Origin: JAPOUP01 sp965221405
GTDB lineage: Bacteria > Pseudomonadota > Alphaproteobacteria > Rhodobacterales > Rhodobacteraceae
Assembly: GCA_965221405.1 (NCBI GenBank)
Contig: CBDCSE010000002.1
Location: 2,356,001 to 2,420,000, forward strand
Reading direction: 5' to 3'
Length of the DNA stretch: 64,000 bases
Notes under the pieces: generated by a model
The model's database searches: none
Told to the model about the DNA's origin: nothing
What the model saw: only the letters and a program-made list of their open reading frames with translations
Made by a program: the position numbers and the translations under genes
Shown here: positions 26,761 through 35,569 of the stretch, in pieces
Layout: each line of letters starts with the position of its first letter
Position numbering within the stretch: the first letter of the stretch is position 1

Positions 26761-27672
26761 TCATTGCGCCGATAGAACTTGTGCGCATAGCTGGGGCAGG
26801 TCGGCCATCGTGATTTCAGGGCGCGGCGCGGGTGGCGGCGCGTCGGGATCCGGCGGCTTCGGGTTCAGGATGTCATACACCCAGTCCTCAGCGGCTTCGC
26901 AGCCGTCCCCCGGCGGTGGTGGATGCTGCTCAACACAGTTGGACGCCCCGGCCGGGCAATTCAACCGAACGTGGAAATGAAAATGATGCCCCCACCATGG
27001 CCGGATCTTACGGAGCCATGTTCGGTTATCGGTTTCATCGTTGCACATCTGAACCTTTGCGCCCGGAAAGACGAAGATCCGAGCCACCGAACTGTCCATC
27101 GCGGCCGCTTTCAGGATTTCGTGATGCGCACGGGTCCAGTTGTCGTTGACATAGGCACCCCCGCTTCGGCGCATCGAAACGGAAGCGATATCTTCCCGCT
27201 CCTGTAAGGTAAGGGTTAGGTCGTTCGCCGGCCGCATCCAAATGTCGACGTCCATTCCGATCTGATGGCTGCGGTGCCCTGTCACGGGACCGCCACGCGG
27301 CTGTGATATATCGCCTATGTAGAGGCCGTTCCAGCCGGGTTGTCTGGCGGTGGCCGCGGACAGCCGCTTGATGAATTCGATTGTCTCGGGATGGCCCCAG
27401 TTGCGGTTGCGACTTAGTCGCATCGCCTGCCAGGTCGGGCCGCTCTCGGGTAATCGCACCCCACCGGCAAGACATCCTTTCGCATAGCTGCCAAGAGGCT
27501 CGGCCGGTTGATTGGAGGCGTTGCGCTCGGCCTCGAACAGTGTTCTGGCCGCTGCCGTCATGTCGATGCCGTTCCCGGAAGGCGCTGGATCCGCCTGTCC
27601 GCTCGTCGGCTGGCCCGGGCCAAGAGCCAGAAACGCTGTCACAAGCACGGGAACCGTGGAAGCCTTGATCAC
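26761..27672 (-). CDS. mepA: Penicillin-insensitive murein endopeptidase MepA
   Basis: A 303-residue periplasmic LAS-type zinc metallopeptidase that cuts cross-bridges in peptidoglycan. There is an N-terminal hydrophobic signal (STVPVLVTAFLALGPG). Metal and catalytic blocks are GHRSHQIGMDVDIWM (His, Asp) and GHHFHFHVRLNCP (His pair), with cysteines spaced as in MepA (KGCLAGG, MCNDET, NCP, NCVEQ). Its start overlaps the stop of the upstream MFS gene by four bases, so they form an operon. Complete. Confidence 0.93.
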   Translation of the reverse strand: MIKASTVPVLVTAFLALGPGQPTSGQADPAPSGNGIDMTAAARTLFEAERNASNQPAEPLGSYAKGCLAGGVRLPESGPTWQAMRLSRNRNWGHPETIEFIKRLSAATARQPGWNGLYIGDISQPRGGPVTGHRSHQIGMDVDIWMRPANDLTLTLQEREDIASVSMRRSGGAYVNDNWTRAHHEILKAAAMDSSVARIFVFPGAKVQMCNDETDNRTWLRKIRPWWGHHFHFHVRLNCPAGASNCVEQHPPPPGDGCEAAEDWVYDILNPKPPDPDAPPPAPRPEITMADLPQLCAQVLSAQ

Positions 27673-29057
27673 TGTCCTTTGTCTCCATCTGGATTTACCC
27701 AGTATAGCAGAAGCAGGCTCACCAGAAAAAGTGCAATCACGGGCGTTACTCCAGCCCTTTGGCTCCCGGTCAGCTCCGACGTGACGGCAATTGCCGCAGG
27801 TGCCAGAAATGCGGTCGCCTTACCTGCGAACGCATAAAGGCCGAACGCTTCCGTTACGCGGTCTGGACGTGATTGGTGAACCAGCATGGTCCGGCTCGCG
27901 GCCTGGAGCGCACCTCCCGCCGCGCCAATGGCGGCGCCACAGAAATAGAACGCGATGTCGGGAATGACCGATTCGAAATCGACCGGAAACCAGAAAACCG
28001 ACGTTCGGGTTACTGTAACCACCATGGTCATCGTCACCAGCAGCACCAGGATGCAGGTTGTGATCACTGGCTTTGGCCCGAACTGCCGATCCGCACGCCC
28101 CCCAATCCATGCGAAGACCGCACCCGAAATCGCTCCGATTATTCCAAAGATGCCCACGTCAATCAGCGACCAGCCCAGAATGCCGAGCGCATAGATGCCG
28201 CCGAACGTGTAAATTCCGTTAAGCGCGTCTCGATAGAACATGGAGGATGCGAGGAAAGACGTCGTTGAGGGAAGTCCAGGCAATGACTTCAGTGTCCTGA
28301 CTAGGTCATGAAGTGCCTGCCGGGTGGAGGGTATGTGCCGCCGACCCGCCGGGGTCTCACGTACCCACAGGAAAAATGGGATTATGAACACCGCGTACCA
28401 GACGGCCGTAAACGGCCCGACCGATCGGGTCCCTTCACGGGCTGCAGGATCAAGTCCTAACACCGGTTCAATGCCGATCAATGTGACGCCATCCCTGTTT
28501 TCCGCGAAAAACATCAGCACCAAGGTCAGCGCAACGACGCCTCCCGCATAGCCAAGCGCGGATCCGCTGCCTGAAATCGCGCCGATCTCCCGCCGGTCAT
28601 CCAAGCTTGACAGAATCGCGTTGGTGAAGACTGTGGCGAATTCCATGCCGATCAGACCTATTGCGAGAAACACCAGCACGCTGAATGTGCTTAAGCTGTC
28701 GGGTTCAGCCGTCCAGAGTCCGGCGGCGCCGACGATATAGAAAGCCGAGAACAGCCGGATCCAGGGCATCCTTCGTTTCCGACTGTCGGCAATCGCGCCG
28801 AGAACCGGTGCCATGACAGCGACCAGAACGCCCGATACAGCGAGCCCGTATCCCCAATAGGCTTGCGCTGTGGCCTTTGCCCGTTCCTCGGAGGCACCAC
28901 CTGTTATGAGGTGATTAGCCGTGATTTCAGCGAAGAACGGACCGAATATGAACGTCAGAATGAGCGTGCTGTATGGCTGACTGGCCCAATCGAACATCAT
29001 CCAGCCCCAAATTCTCCTTTTTGCACGTGTCACCGGCTGTCTCCGACCCTTAGCCAT
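27669..29057 (-). CDS. MFS transporter, UMF1 (Atg22-like) family
   Basis: A 462-residue membrane protein with about 12 hydrophobic segments. The N-terminal RIWGWMMFDWASQPYSTLIL is the UMF1 signature, followed by ISGSGSALGYAGGVVALTLV, FFLWVRETP and a C-terminal half with FGLYAFAGKATAFLAP, all matching bacterial Atg22-like proteins. The substrate of the family is not established; amino acid export is proposed. The start at 29057 begins the conserved part; the frame is open to 29129. Coupled to mepA downstream by an ATGA overlap. Confidence 0.9.
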   Translation of the reverse strand: MAKGRRQPVTRAKRRIWGWMMFDWASQPYSTLILTFIFGPFFAEITANHLITGGASEERAKATAQAYWGYGLAVSGVLVAVMAPVLGAIADSRKRRMPWIRLFSAFYIVGAAGLWTAEPDSLSTFSVLVFLAIGLIGMEFATVFTNAILSSLDDRREIGAISGSGSALGYAGGVVALTLVLMFFAENRDGVTLIGIEPVLGLDPAAREGTRSVGPFTAVWYAVFIIPFFLWVRETPAGRRHIPSTRQALHDLVRTLKSLPGLPSTTSFLASSMFYRDALNGIYTFGGIYALGILGWSLIDVGIFGIIGAISGAVFAWIGGRADRQFGPKPVITTCILVLLVTMTMVVTVTRTSVFWFPVDFESVIPDIAFYFCGAAIGAAGGALQAASRTMLVHQSRPDRVTEAFGLYAFAGKATAFLAPAAIAVTSELTGSQRAGVTPVIALFLVSLLLLYWVNPDGDKGQ

Positions 29058-29379
29058 TTCGAGGTTCCCGCTTCTCCGGGATATGACAGGCTGGCGGTCC
29101 ATGAGGCAAGAGGACATCCGACCGTCCATATGCGGAGCAGCTCCCGGTCATTGAATGGCCATCGCCAGCGATAGGCCGGAGGTTCGGGCCGTGCATTCGG
29201 TTTCTGAAAACCTTGCCCATTCGCGATCGAGCGCAAAGCATGGATGCCGTCATCTCCCGTCCATAGGTAACGATTGCCGTCCCAGGTCTTTCGACGGGAG
29301 CCACCGCTTGCCAGTTCGCTCCGTGCCCCTTAGTTGTTAGTCCAGCGTGATAAGGGCCCAAAGGCACAAAGGGACGTCA
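29058..29379. other. Divergent intergenic region between UMF1 gene and yggT
   Basis: About 320 bases that must hold the promoters of both divergent units. I find no strong consensus boxes, no palindrome and no additional gene. Confidence 0.35.
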
Positions 29380-29667
29380 ATGACTTCGCTTTTTCAGATC
29401 TTGATGCTTGTTCTCAATGTTGTCTGGTTTGTAATGATAGCGCATGTCATCATGAGTTGGCTGATCGGATTCCAGGTCCTGAATTTACGGCAACCGGCCG
29501 TCTATCAGATCTGGAACGGGTTGAACCAGCTTCTGGAACCGCTTTACGCGCCCATTCGCCGTATGCTTCCGAATACGGGCGCTTTCGATCTGGCGCCACT
29601 GATCGGTTTGGTCGGAGTTTACGCAATTCAGATTATCCTCCGAAACAACATGATGGCGTTTTACTGA
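29380..29667 (+). CDS. YggT family membrane protein
   Basis: A 95-residue protein with two hydrophobic segments, one at residues about 5-30 (ILMLVLNVVWFVMIAHVIMS) and one near the end (APLIGLVGVYAIQIIL). The loop NQLLEPLYAPIRRMLPNTGAFDLAP is the YggT signature. Members of this family affect osmotic stress and cell envelope or division in various bacteria; the exact function is unsettled. The start at 29380 (MTSLFQ) fits the family; an upstream start at 29347 is less likely. Confidence 0.88.
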   Translation: MTSLFQILMLVLNVVWFVMIAHVIMSWLIGFQVLNLRQPAVYQIWNGLNQLLEPLYAPIRRMLPNTGAFDLAPLIGLVGVYAIQIILRNNMMAFY

Positions 29668-29755
29668 AACGGTTACGGATCACCGCTTCATTATCCAGGC
29701 GGAGCGAGGATGCGGTCATGGTCCGCGTGCCGGTGCGGTCGTGCCGTGATCTGCC

Positions 29756-29992
29756 ATGTCCCTTCAGTTTCATATCAACGTCAATGGTTCCGGATTATCC
29801 GTTTCCGTATTGGCTGCCGGTGAGGATGGCGGCAGCGTGATGTGGTTGTCAGGGGCTAGCACCGCCCGTTCGATCGGGGTATTCCCGGTTTTCACGACAG
29901 TGATCCGTGCGGCAACGCCTGCGCACGTTAGGTTTTGTCTGCCCGATCGCGCGGGAATTATCCCTTACAGGCAGCTGGAGGCGTCTGTATGA
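29756..29992 (+). CDS. Small hypothetical protein coupled to TauE gene
   Basis: A 78-residue frame beginning MSLQFHINVNGSGLSVSVLA. Its TGA (29990-29992) overlaps the ATG of the TauE/SafE gene (29989) in the ATGA form, which argues for a real coupled gene, and it fills a stretch that would otherwise be empty. I do not recognise a family; no signal peptide or membrane segment is clear. Coding status is uncertain because no strong ribosome site precedes 29756. Confidence 0.4.
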   Translation: MSLQFHINVNGSGLSVSVLAAGEDGGSVMWLSGASTARSIGVFPVFTTVIRAATPAHVRFCLPDRAGIIPYRQLEASV

Positions 29993-30723
29993 ACTGGTTT
30001 CTGCTGGTTCTGGGTGCAGCTATCGGCGGTTTCGTGAATGGACTTGCGGGTTTCGGGACGGCGTTGTTCGCGCTTGGATTCTGGCTTCAGTTCCTTCCTC
30101 CGGCCCAAGCTGTTGCCATAGCGGTCGTGGTCTCCGCCGTCACTGGACTGCAGGGTCTCCTGATCGTTCGTCGCGATATACAGGAGAATTTCCGCCGACT
30201 TGCGATATTTGTTTGCCCGGCGTTACCCGGCATTCTCGTCGGCGCAGCGGCGCTTTCATTCGTCGAAGCCGGTTTTCTGGAGTTTTTGGTCGCGGTATTC
30301 ATGCTTCTCTACGGAGGATTTTTCATACTTCGGCGCAATCTTCCGCGAATTGACCGGTCGACGCCACTCATTGATGCCGTTGTGGGGTTTCTCGGCGGTA
30401 TGCTTGGTGGAGCCGCCTCCCTGTCCGGTATCCTGCCGACGATGTGGTGCGCCATGCGTGTCTGGCCGAAGTCGGAAACACGCGCCGTTCTTCAGCCTTT
30501 CAACGTTATCGTGCTAGGTTTGACGTCCGCCGTGTTTCTCATCACCGGTGCCTATGACACCGAAGTCGTGACACTGCTTGTGGTGGCATTGCCTGTCGCG
30601 GTTCTCTCGGCACAGGTGGGGATAGTGGCATTCAGGTGGCTGGATGACGACGAGTTCCGTCAGTTACTTGTCTGCCTGATGTTTTGCTCCGGTCTCGCTC
30701 TCGCACTGCGCTCGCTTATCTGA
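29989..30723 (+). CDS. TauE/SafE-type sulfite exporter family protein
   Basis: A 244-residue integral membrane protein with about eight hydrophobic segments. The repeat motif of the family appears as GAAIGGFVNGLAGFGTALFA near the N-terminus and GFLGGMLGGAASLSGILPT in the second half. TauE/SafE members move sulfur oxyanions or organic anions; the substrate here is unknown. The start at 29989 follows a GGAGG site. An in-frame GTG/ATG extension to 29935 is not conserved. It converges with the TRAP operon 180 bases away. Confidence 0.88.
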   Translation: MNWFLLVLGAAIGGFVNGLAGFGTALFALGFWLQFLPPAQAVAIAVVVSAVTGLQGLLIVRRDIQENFRRLAIFVCPALPGILVGAAALSFVEAGFLEFLVAVFMLLYGGFFILRRNLPRIDRSTPLIDAVVGFLGGMLGGAASLSGILPTMWCAMRVWPKSETRAVLQPFNVIVLGLTSAVFLITGAYDTEVVTLLVVALPVAVLSAQVGIVAFRWLDDDEFRQLLVCLMFCSGLALALRSLI

Positions 30724-30904
30724 AACCCGATCTGTTCACCTGCGACTCGCTTCCGAGGTACGCATTGGCGTGATGGTGATGACGCTCCGGAAGTCTGATG
30801 GCGATGCCCGCGACCCGTAGAGTGCATTGCGGTCCGGCCAACCGCGTAAGCGTCAACCGAAACCGCCGTTATGGAAGGAACCTCATCGGCGCGGTGACAT
30901 CCCT

Positions 30905-32347
30905 TCAGTTTCCGTAGGCCGCCGATGGTAGCCAGGTTGTGAGCTCCGGGAACTCGAATACGATGAACAGCCCCAGAAGCTGCAGCAGCACGAAGGGGAT
31001 GATACCCTTGTAGATATGCGCCAGCGACACGCCTGACGGACATACTCCTTTCAGATAGAAGAGCGCAAAGCCTACTGGAGGGGTCAGGAATGATGTCTGC
31101 AGCGTCACCGCCACGAGGATCGCGAACCACACGACCGACGGGTCACGCACCTGCCCGAATCCCGGTACCGCCAGATCAAGGGCAAGGATTATGGGAAGCA
31201 TCAGTGGCATGATGATGATCGTGATCTCGATCCAGTCCAGAAGGAACCCCAGCAGGAATACGATAAAGAGGATGAATGCTACGGTCATGTAGGGATCGTC
31301 GAACGCCGACAGGACAAGATGCTGGACGATCTCGTCACCACCATAGCGGCGCAGTACGAAGGCAAAGAAGTTCGCCGCCAGAAAGATGCCGATGATGTAG
31401 CCCGAAGTGTTCAGTGTGGACCGGCTTACATCGCGTAACACGGCCCAGTTCAGCCTGCCATTGGCCAGCGCCAGAAGTGTGGCACCCATCGCGCCGAGGC
31501 CGGAAGCTTCCGTTGGCGTGGCGAGGCCCGCGAAGATCGAACCCAGTACGAGAAGGATAAGGAACAGTGGTGGTAGCACGGCCAGCAGCACCTCCCTGAC
31601 ATCGGCGAGGCTGATCTCCTCGGTTTTGTCCGGGGCAGGCATGGCGTTGGGATTGATCAGACCGTAAACAATGATGAAAACGATATAGAGGCCTCCCAGA
31701 ATAAGTCCCGGAAACAGGGCGCCCATGAACAGGTCGCCGAGGGAAATCGCCAGTTGGTCCGACATGATCACCAGCATGATCGAAGGCGGGATCAGGATGC
31801 CAAGCGTCCCTGCCGACGCGATCGTGCCTGTTGCGATGGGCTTGGAATAGTTCTGTTTCATCATCGCCGGCAGGGCCATCACGCCAAGAAGCGTGACCGA
31901 AGCGCCGATCACCCCGGTCGAGGCGGCGAGAATTATGCCGATCAGCAGAACCGTAAGCGACAGTCCTCCGCGTAGCTGTCCGAAGAGCTTCTGCATGGAT
32001 TGCATCATGCGTTGCGCGACGCCGGATTGGTCCAGCATGAGGCCCATGAAGATGAACATGGGCAGCGCAACCAGAACCGGGTTTTTGACGATATTGCCGA
32101 ACAGGCGACCTGAGAGCGCCTGAAGGCGCTGATACGAAATGCCCGTGCGGTCAAAGTCGATGATGCCGCGGAACTGGCCGCGGAACGGGTCGAGAAAAAA
32201 CTCGGCGATCAATACGAAAACCAGCGAAACGCCCACCAGCGCGATCGCTACCGGAATGCCACGGAAAAGCATCCAGATGAAGGTTCCGAAAAGCGCCATC
32301 ACGGCGATTTCGTTCAGCGTCACGAACTGCCCGATAAAACCCAGCAT
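30905..32347 (-). CDS. dctM: TRAP transporter large permease (DctM)
   Basis: A 480-residue protein with about 12-14 hydrophobic segments, the sodium-coupled transport subunit of a TRAP uptake system. It has GASVTLLGVMALPAMMKQNYSKPIATGTI-type blocks (ILAASTGVIGASVTLLGVMA, then IASAGTLGILIPPSIMLVI) and LLGFLLDWIEITIIIMPL typical of DctM, and ends with YLKGVCPSGVSLAHIYKG. It is the last gene of the dctP-dctQ-dctM unit, 12 bases after dctQ. The length and loops fit the larger DctM group linked to 2-oxoacid and mannitol/chloroaromatic-type TRAPs. Confidence 0.94.
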   Translation of the reverse strand: MLGFIGQFVTLNEIAVMALFGTFIWMLFRGIPVAIALVGVSLVFVLIAEFFLDPFRGQFRGIIDFDRTGISYQRLQALSGRLFGNIVKNPVLVALPMFIFMGLMLDQSGVAQRMMQSMQKLFGQLRGGLSLTVLLIGIILAASTGVIGASVTLLGVMALPAMMKQNYSKPIATGTIASAGTLGILIPPSIMLVIMSDQLAISLGDLFMGALFPGLILGGLYIVFIIVYGLINPNAMPAPDKTEEISLADVREVLLAVLPPLFLILLVLGSIFAGLATPTEASGLGAMGATLLALANGRLNWAVLRDVSRSTLNTSGYIIGIFLAANFFAFVLRRYGGDEIVQHLVLSAFDDPYMTVAFILFIVFLLGFLLDWIEITIIIMPLMLPIILALDLAVPGFGQVRDPSVVWFAILVAVTLQTSFLTPPVGFALFYLKGVCPSGVSLAHIYKGIIPFVLLQLLGLFIVFEFPELTTWLPSAAYGN

Positions 32348-32359
32348 GTCTTGCCTCCC

Positions 32360-33190
32360 TCAGTCCCGTCGTACGCCGTTGCTGGCAATACGTTCGACCG
32401 CGCGGGCCAGGCCGATTATGAGGATGGTGATCGCGAGCGAGATGACGATCGTGTACTTGATCTCCCAGTTTCCCAGCTCAAACGTATCGAAGACCGGGTG
32501 CCGCCCTACCTGACGTATATTGGTTTCGGCTGGGCTCGCTAGGTAAATCGCCCACCAGATCGAATAGTATGTCACGAGATTGATGGCGAACATGGTTGCA
32601 GGAAATGCGTAAAGGAGTTTTTTCCACAGAACCGGACGGGTCAGTCGTGACAGATTGCGCACGTAGGCCGACCATGCAGCGACGGCGATCAGCGCGAAGA
32701 TGACGTTCATCACGAGTTTCAGGAGCCAAAGATTATGAAGGCCGTTGGGGCTGTCCGATCCCTCGTCTGCGATGACGGAGGCAATGGCGTAATGCAGGGT
32801 GACGTCCCAGCAGAGAATGGCGAAAGGCAGGAACAGCCAACCGAGCGCGGCGACGTCCGTGCGGGCTTTCTTACTTTCGTCGTAGTTGTCGTAGAATATG
32901 TCGACGCGGACATGGCTATTGGTCGTTATCGCATAGCCAATCCCGATCAGCGCTGCCGTGCCGTATAGCCACCATTGCAGATCGTCGAGCCAGGCCTGGT
33001 TTCCCGGGCCAATTTCAGACCGGCCGAGCGTGCGCAGGACGACCTGCGCACAGATAACTCCCATCAGAATGGGGAATAGCCACGCTAGGGTATTTGAGAT
33101 CAAGACCGAGAAGCGGTCTCCGCTGTTGTGTTGCTCCCTGTCGACCTCACTGGGGTCGTTCACTGCGGTCGATGCGTTCCCGGATTCCAT
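32360..33190 (-). CDS. dctQ: TRAP transporter small permease (DctQ)
   Basis: A 276-residue membrane protein, long for DctQ (often 160-220) but normal for the TakP/DctP-linked group. It has hydrophilic N-terminus, then LISNTLAWLFPILMGVICAQ, LQWWLYGTAALIGIGYAITTNSHVRVD with the conserved VRVDIF block, and further segments near 130, 165, 205 and 250. It partners dctM in the inner membrane. It follows dctP after 134 bases that hold a hairpin, and precedes dctM by 12. Confidence 0.9.
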   Translation of the reverse strand: MESGNASTAVNDPSEVDREQHNSGDRFSVLISNTLAWLFPILMGVICAQVVLRTLGRSEIGPGNQAWLDDLQWWLYGTAALIGIGYAITTNSHVRVDIFYDNYDESKKARTDVAALGWLFLPFAILCWDVTLHYAIASVIADEGSDSPNGLHNLWLLKLVMNVIFALIAVAAWSAYVRNLSRLTRPVLWKKLLYAFPATMFAINLVTYYSIWWAIYLASPAETNIRQVGRHPVFDTFELGNWEIKYTIVISLAITILIIGLARAVERIASNGVRRD

Positions 33191-33261
33191 CCGCCATCCC
33201 CCTCGCCAACTCTACCGCTTGCACCGTCAGGGCCTCTCCTCCTGCCATGGCGGATACAGGA

Positions 33262-33289
33262 CCGGAGCGCCCTCTGGAGGACGCTCCGG
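33262..33289 (-). terminator. Intercistronic hairpin between dctP and dctQ (attenuator candidate)
   Basis: CCGGAGCG (33262-33269) and CGCTCCGG (33282-33289) form a perfect 8-base stem around a 12-base loop. No T run follows in the transcribed direction, so it more likely stabilises the upstream mRNA or stops part of transcription than ends it fully. This place, after the periplasmic binding protein gene, suits a higher level of DctP than of the membrane subunits. Confidence 0.5.
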
Positions 33290-33324
33290 AATCTTTCGCT
33301 TCTACTGCGACCGCAATCGCTGGA

Positions 33325-34377
33325 TCAACCCCGTGGACGAGGCAGGTAGATGCTTTCGTTCCAAACCTTGTAACCGGCGCGGAATTCCTGCAGGTCGTCC
33401 CAGACCTCCTTGAAGAACCCGTCCTCGGCCGCCAGTTCAGTAGCTACTTCATTCCACGCGTTTTCGAAAGCTTCAAGCATTTCGGGCGGCCACTGCTTGA
33501 TAGTCACGCCATTTTTCTCGACGTTTTCCTGCATCGCCTCGAAATTGGTCGCCTCCCCTTCGGCCAGGTTGTCGGTGATGTTCGCCATGCAGGCGATTTC
33601 GATCTGGTTCTGGGCCGCCTCACTCAGGTCATCCCAGCGATCTTTGTTGATCAGCAGCTCGAACAGGGTGGAGGGCTGGTGCCAGCCGGGGAAGTAATTG
33701 AACTTGGCGATGTTGTGAAAGCCCAGACGCGCATCGATACGGGGCATCGAAAACTCCGTCGCGTCGATCGCGCCGCGTTCCAGAGCTGGGAAGATGTCAC
33801 CCGACGCGAGAAGCGAGGTCGATACACCCAGTTTCTGCATCACTTCGGCGCCAAGGCCGAAGAAGCGCATGTTGAGACCTTCGAGATCGGCGAGTGAGTT
33901 GATTTCGTTCTTGAACCAGCCGGAGGTTTCCGGTGCGATAAGGCCGCATGGGATGGCATGGACATTGTAGCCGTTCTCCTCATACATGCGCCGGTAGAGT
34001 TCAAGGCCGTCATCATACATCATCCATCCCAGGAATTCACCCGCTTCGGGGCCGAAGGGTACCGCCGCGAAAAGGGATGCGGCGGGAATCTTGCCTTGCC
34101 AGTAGCCGGACGTTGCGTAGGACGCGTCCACCGAGCCGTTGGAGACGGCGTCCAGTCCCTCAAGCGCGGGGACCAGCTCGCCGGGATCGAATTGCTCGAA
34201 CTCCACCTCGGTCGATATCGAGTTGATCTTTTCGGTGAACGCGACAGCCGATGTGCCGAGAATCGGCAGGTTCTTTCCGAACGCCGAGGTCATTTCAAAG
34301 GTTTCCTGGCCGTTGGCCACAGCTGTCATGGTTAGGGTGGCCGCAACCGTGGCGGCGAACGTATTCGCTTTCATCAT
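33325..34377 (-). CDS. dctP: TRAP transporter solute-binding protein (DctP)
   Basis: A 350-residue periplasmic binding protein with signal peptide ending VANGQE (about residue 23). The DctP fold is shown by LADLEGLNMRFFGLGAEVMQ, GDIFPALERGAIDATEFSMP and FNYFPGWHQPSTLFELLINK. The last block resembles the TakP (2-oxoacid) branch, including the aromatic YFPGW segment and the Arg in NMRF that usually pairs with a ligand carboxylate. The substrate is therefore likely a monocarboxylic or oxo-acid; this is inference. Two ATGs stand together at 34377 and 34374 after GGAGG. It leads the operon, with an operator in its promoter. Confidence 0.92.
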   Translation of the reverse strand: MMKANTFAATVAATLTMTAVANGQETFEMTSAFGKNLPILGTSAVAFTEKINSISTEVEFEQFDPGELVPALEGLDAVSNGSVDASYATSGYWQGKIPAASLFAAVPFGPEAGEFLGWMMYDDGLELYRRMYEENGYNVHAIPCGLIAPETSGWFKNEINSLADLEGLNMRFFGLGAEVMQKLGVSTSLLASGDIFPALERGAIDATEFSMPRIDARLGFHNIAKFNYFPGWHQPSTLFELLINKDRWDDLSEAAQNQIEIACMANITDNLAEGEATNFEAMQENVEKNGVTIKQWPPEMLEAFENAWNEVATELAAEDGFFKEVWDDLQEFRAGYKVWNESIYLPRPRG

Positions 34378-34913
34378 GGATCCTCCGTAACAAAAAAAGC
34401 GGTCAAGCCCCTCCCGGGCTCGTGGTAAATATATATTACCAATCTGGGCCTGTTCAAGCCCCTGCCGGTACCAGAAATATCGGTTATTGGGAATGCGCCT
34501 CGGATCTTCGTGATAACCGGATTTACATGCCTTTCACCATCTGCGACGTGGTCGTGTTCTGAACCTCCGGCAACGCCATGGCATGGTTTCGCGGGTTTTG
34601 GCGCCTGACGGTGATTTGGGGTTGGTAAAGTACCTGTGCCAAGTCCGTGCGGAAGCCGTGCGGCCCGGGAAGTCGGTACCGCGCCGGATGCGCGGCGGTG
34701 CCCATGCGCCGGTTTGCGGGCGCGGGGACTTCAGCCCGACTCATCGGGAAGCTCCCGAAGGCCTCTCCCCATCCGGGATCGACTGGCAGGACTGCTTGAT
34801 CGGTGTTCTAGGTTACACTATTCATCCAAAGGACTGTTGCGTGGAGAACACCGATTTCACGGGTATCGAAATGCGCTGCCGATGTTCGGCGATAGAGGGA
34901 AAGGACTGATATC
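34378..34913. other. Divergent intergenic region between dctP and mocE
   Basis: About 535 bases. The left part holds the dctP ribosome site, promoter and operator (separate entry). The remaining 450 bases up to the mocE start show no gene I recognise; an AAAGGA site precedes the mocE ATG. Confidence 0.4.
34423..34457 (-). promoter_or_regulatory. dctPQM promoter with TGGT-N11-ACCA operator
   Basis: On the minus strand a -35 box TTGAAC (34457-34452) and a -10 box TATATT (34433-34428) are 18 bases apart. The palindrome TGGTAAATATATATTACCA (34423-34441) covers the -10 box. The same TGGT-N11-ACCA arrangement occurs upstream of the nearby GntR/FCD gene (36376-36394). Both sites have AT-rich centres. 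The position over the -10 box predicts repression. Confidence 0.65.
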
Positions 34914-35237
34914 ATGGCCGCCTGGATCCATGTCTGTTCCGTGGACGAAATCGAGGTCGAGGATGTGCTTCGGGTCGATCATGGCGATCTCACGTTCGCG
35001 GTCTACCGTTCGCCCGATGACGAATTCTTCTGTACCGACGGACTTTGCACCCACGAAAATGTCCATTTGGCCGGCGGGCTGGTGATGGATTACGTCATAG
35101 AATGCCCAAAGCATAACGGCCAGTTTGACTACCGCACGGGTGAGCCTAAAAAATCTCCGGCCTGCGAGGCACTTGGGACCTATCCGGTTAGGGTCGAGGA
35201 TGGAAAGGTTCTTGTCTGCCTTGAACGAACTCCGTGA
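34914..35237 (+). CDS. MocE-type Rieske [2Fe-2S] ferredoxin
   Basis: A 107-residue Rieske protein. The cluster ligands are in CTHENVHLAGG (Cys-x-His) and CPKHNGQFDYRTGEP (Cys-x2-His), and the rest shows the typical strand pattern. Proteins annotated MocE in rhizobia and roseobacters carry electrons to partner oxygenases or desaturases, for example a fatty-acid desaturase or an aromatic oxygenase. No oxygenase gene is adjacent, so the partner must be elsewhere. It is a single-gene unit between the TRAP operon and the GntR regulator. Confidence 0.9.
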   Translation: MAAWIHVCSVDEIEVEDVLRVDHGDLTFAVYRSPDDEFFCTDGLCTHENVHLAGGLVMDYVIECPKHNGQFDYRTGEPKKSPACEALGTYPVRVEDGKVLVCLERTP

Positions 35238-35569
35238 CCGCGTTCGGTCATTACGCAACACATCTTTGAAACGCTGGATTCCAGTTGATCTGCCAGATGC
35301 CGGGCAACAAGCTGGAGCGACCTTCTCCAAGCGCTGTTCTCTACGTCGGCAGGGCAACCTGCACCGCCTGTTCGCCCAGTTAGGGATAGCGGTGTGTAAT
35401 AGCCGGACAGGAACCGGTCGGCGCCACGTGTGCAATCGAAGCAAGAACTTTCCCGGCAGCTCGCTTCTTCCGCGGACATGCACTTTGGCGTGGACCCGCT
35501 TTTTCGGCAGGTACTGGTATCAAGGCCGCTGGATGTCTGCCCTAAACGAAACAGCGGCCGGAGCGGCAG
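35238..35569. other. Intergenic region between mocE and gntR
   Basis: About 330 bases between convergent genes, with no recognisable gene and no clear stem-loop terminator for either. Confidence 0.35.
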
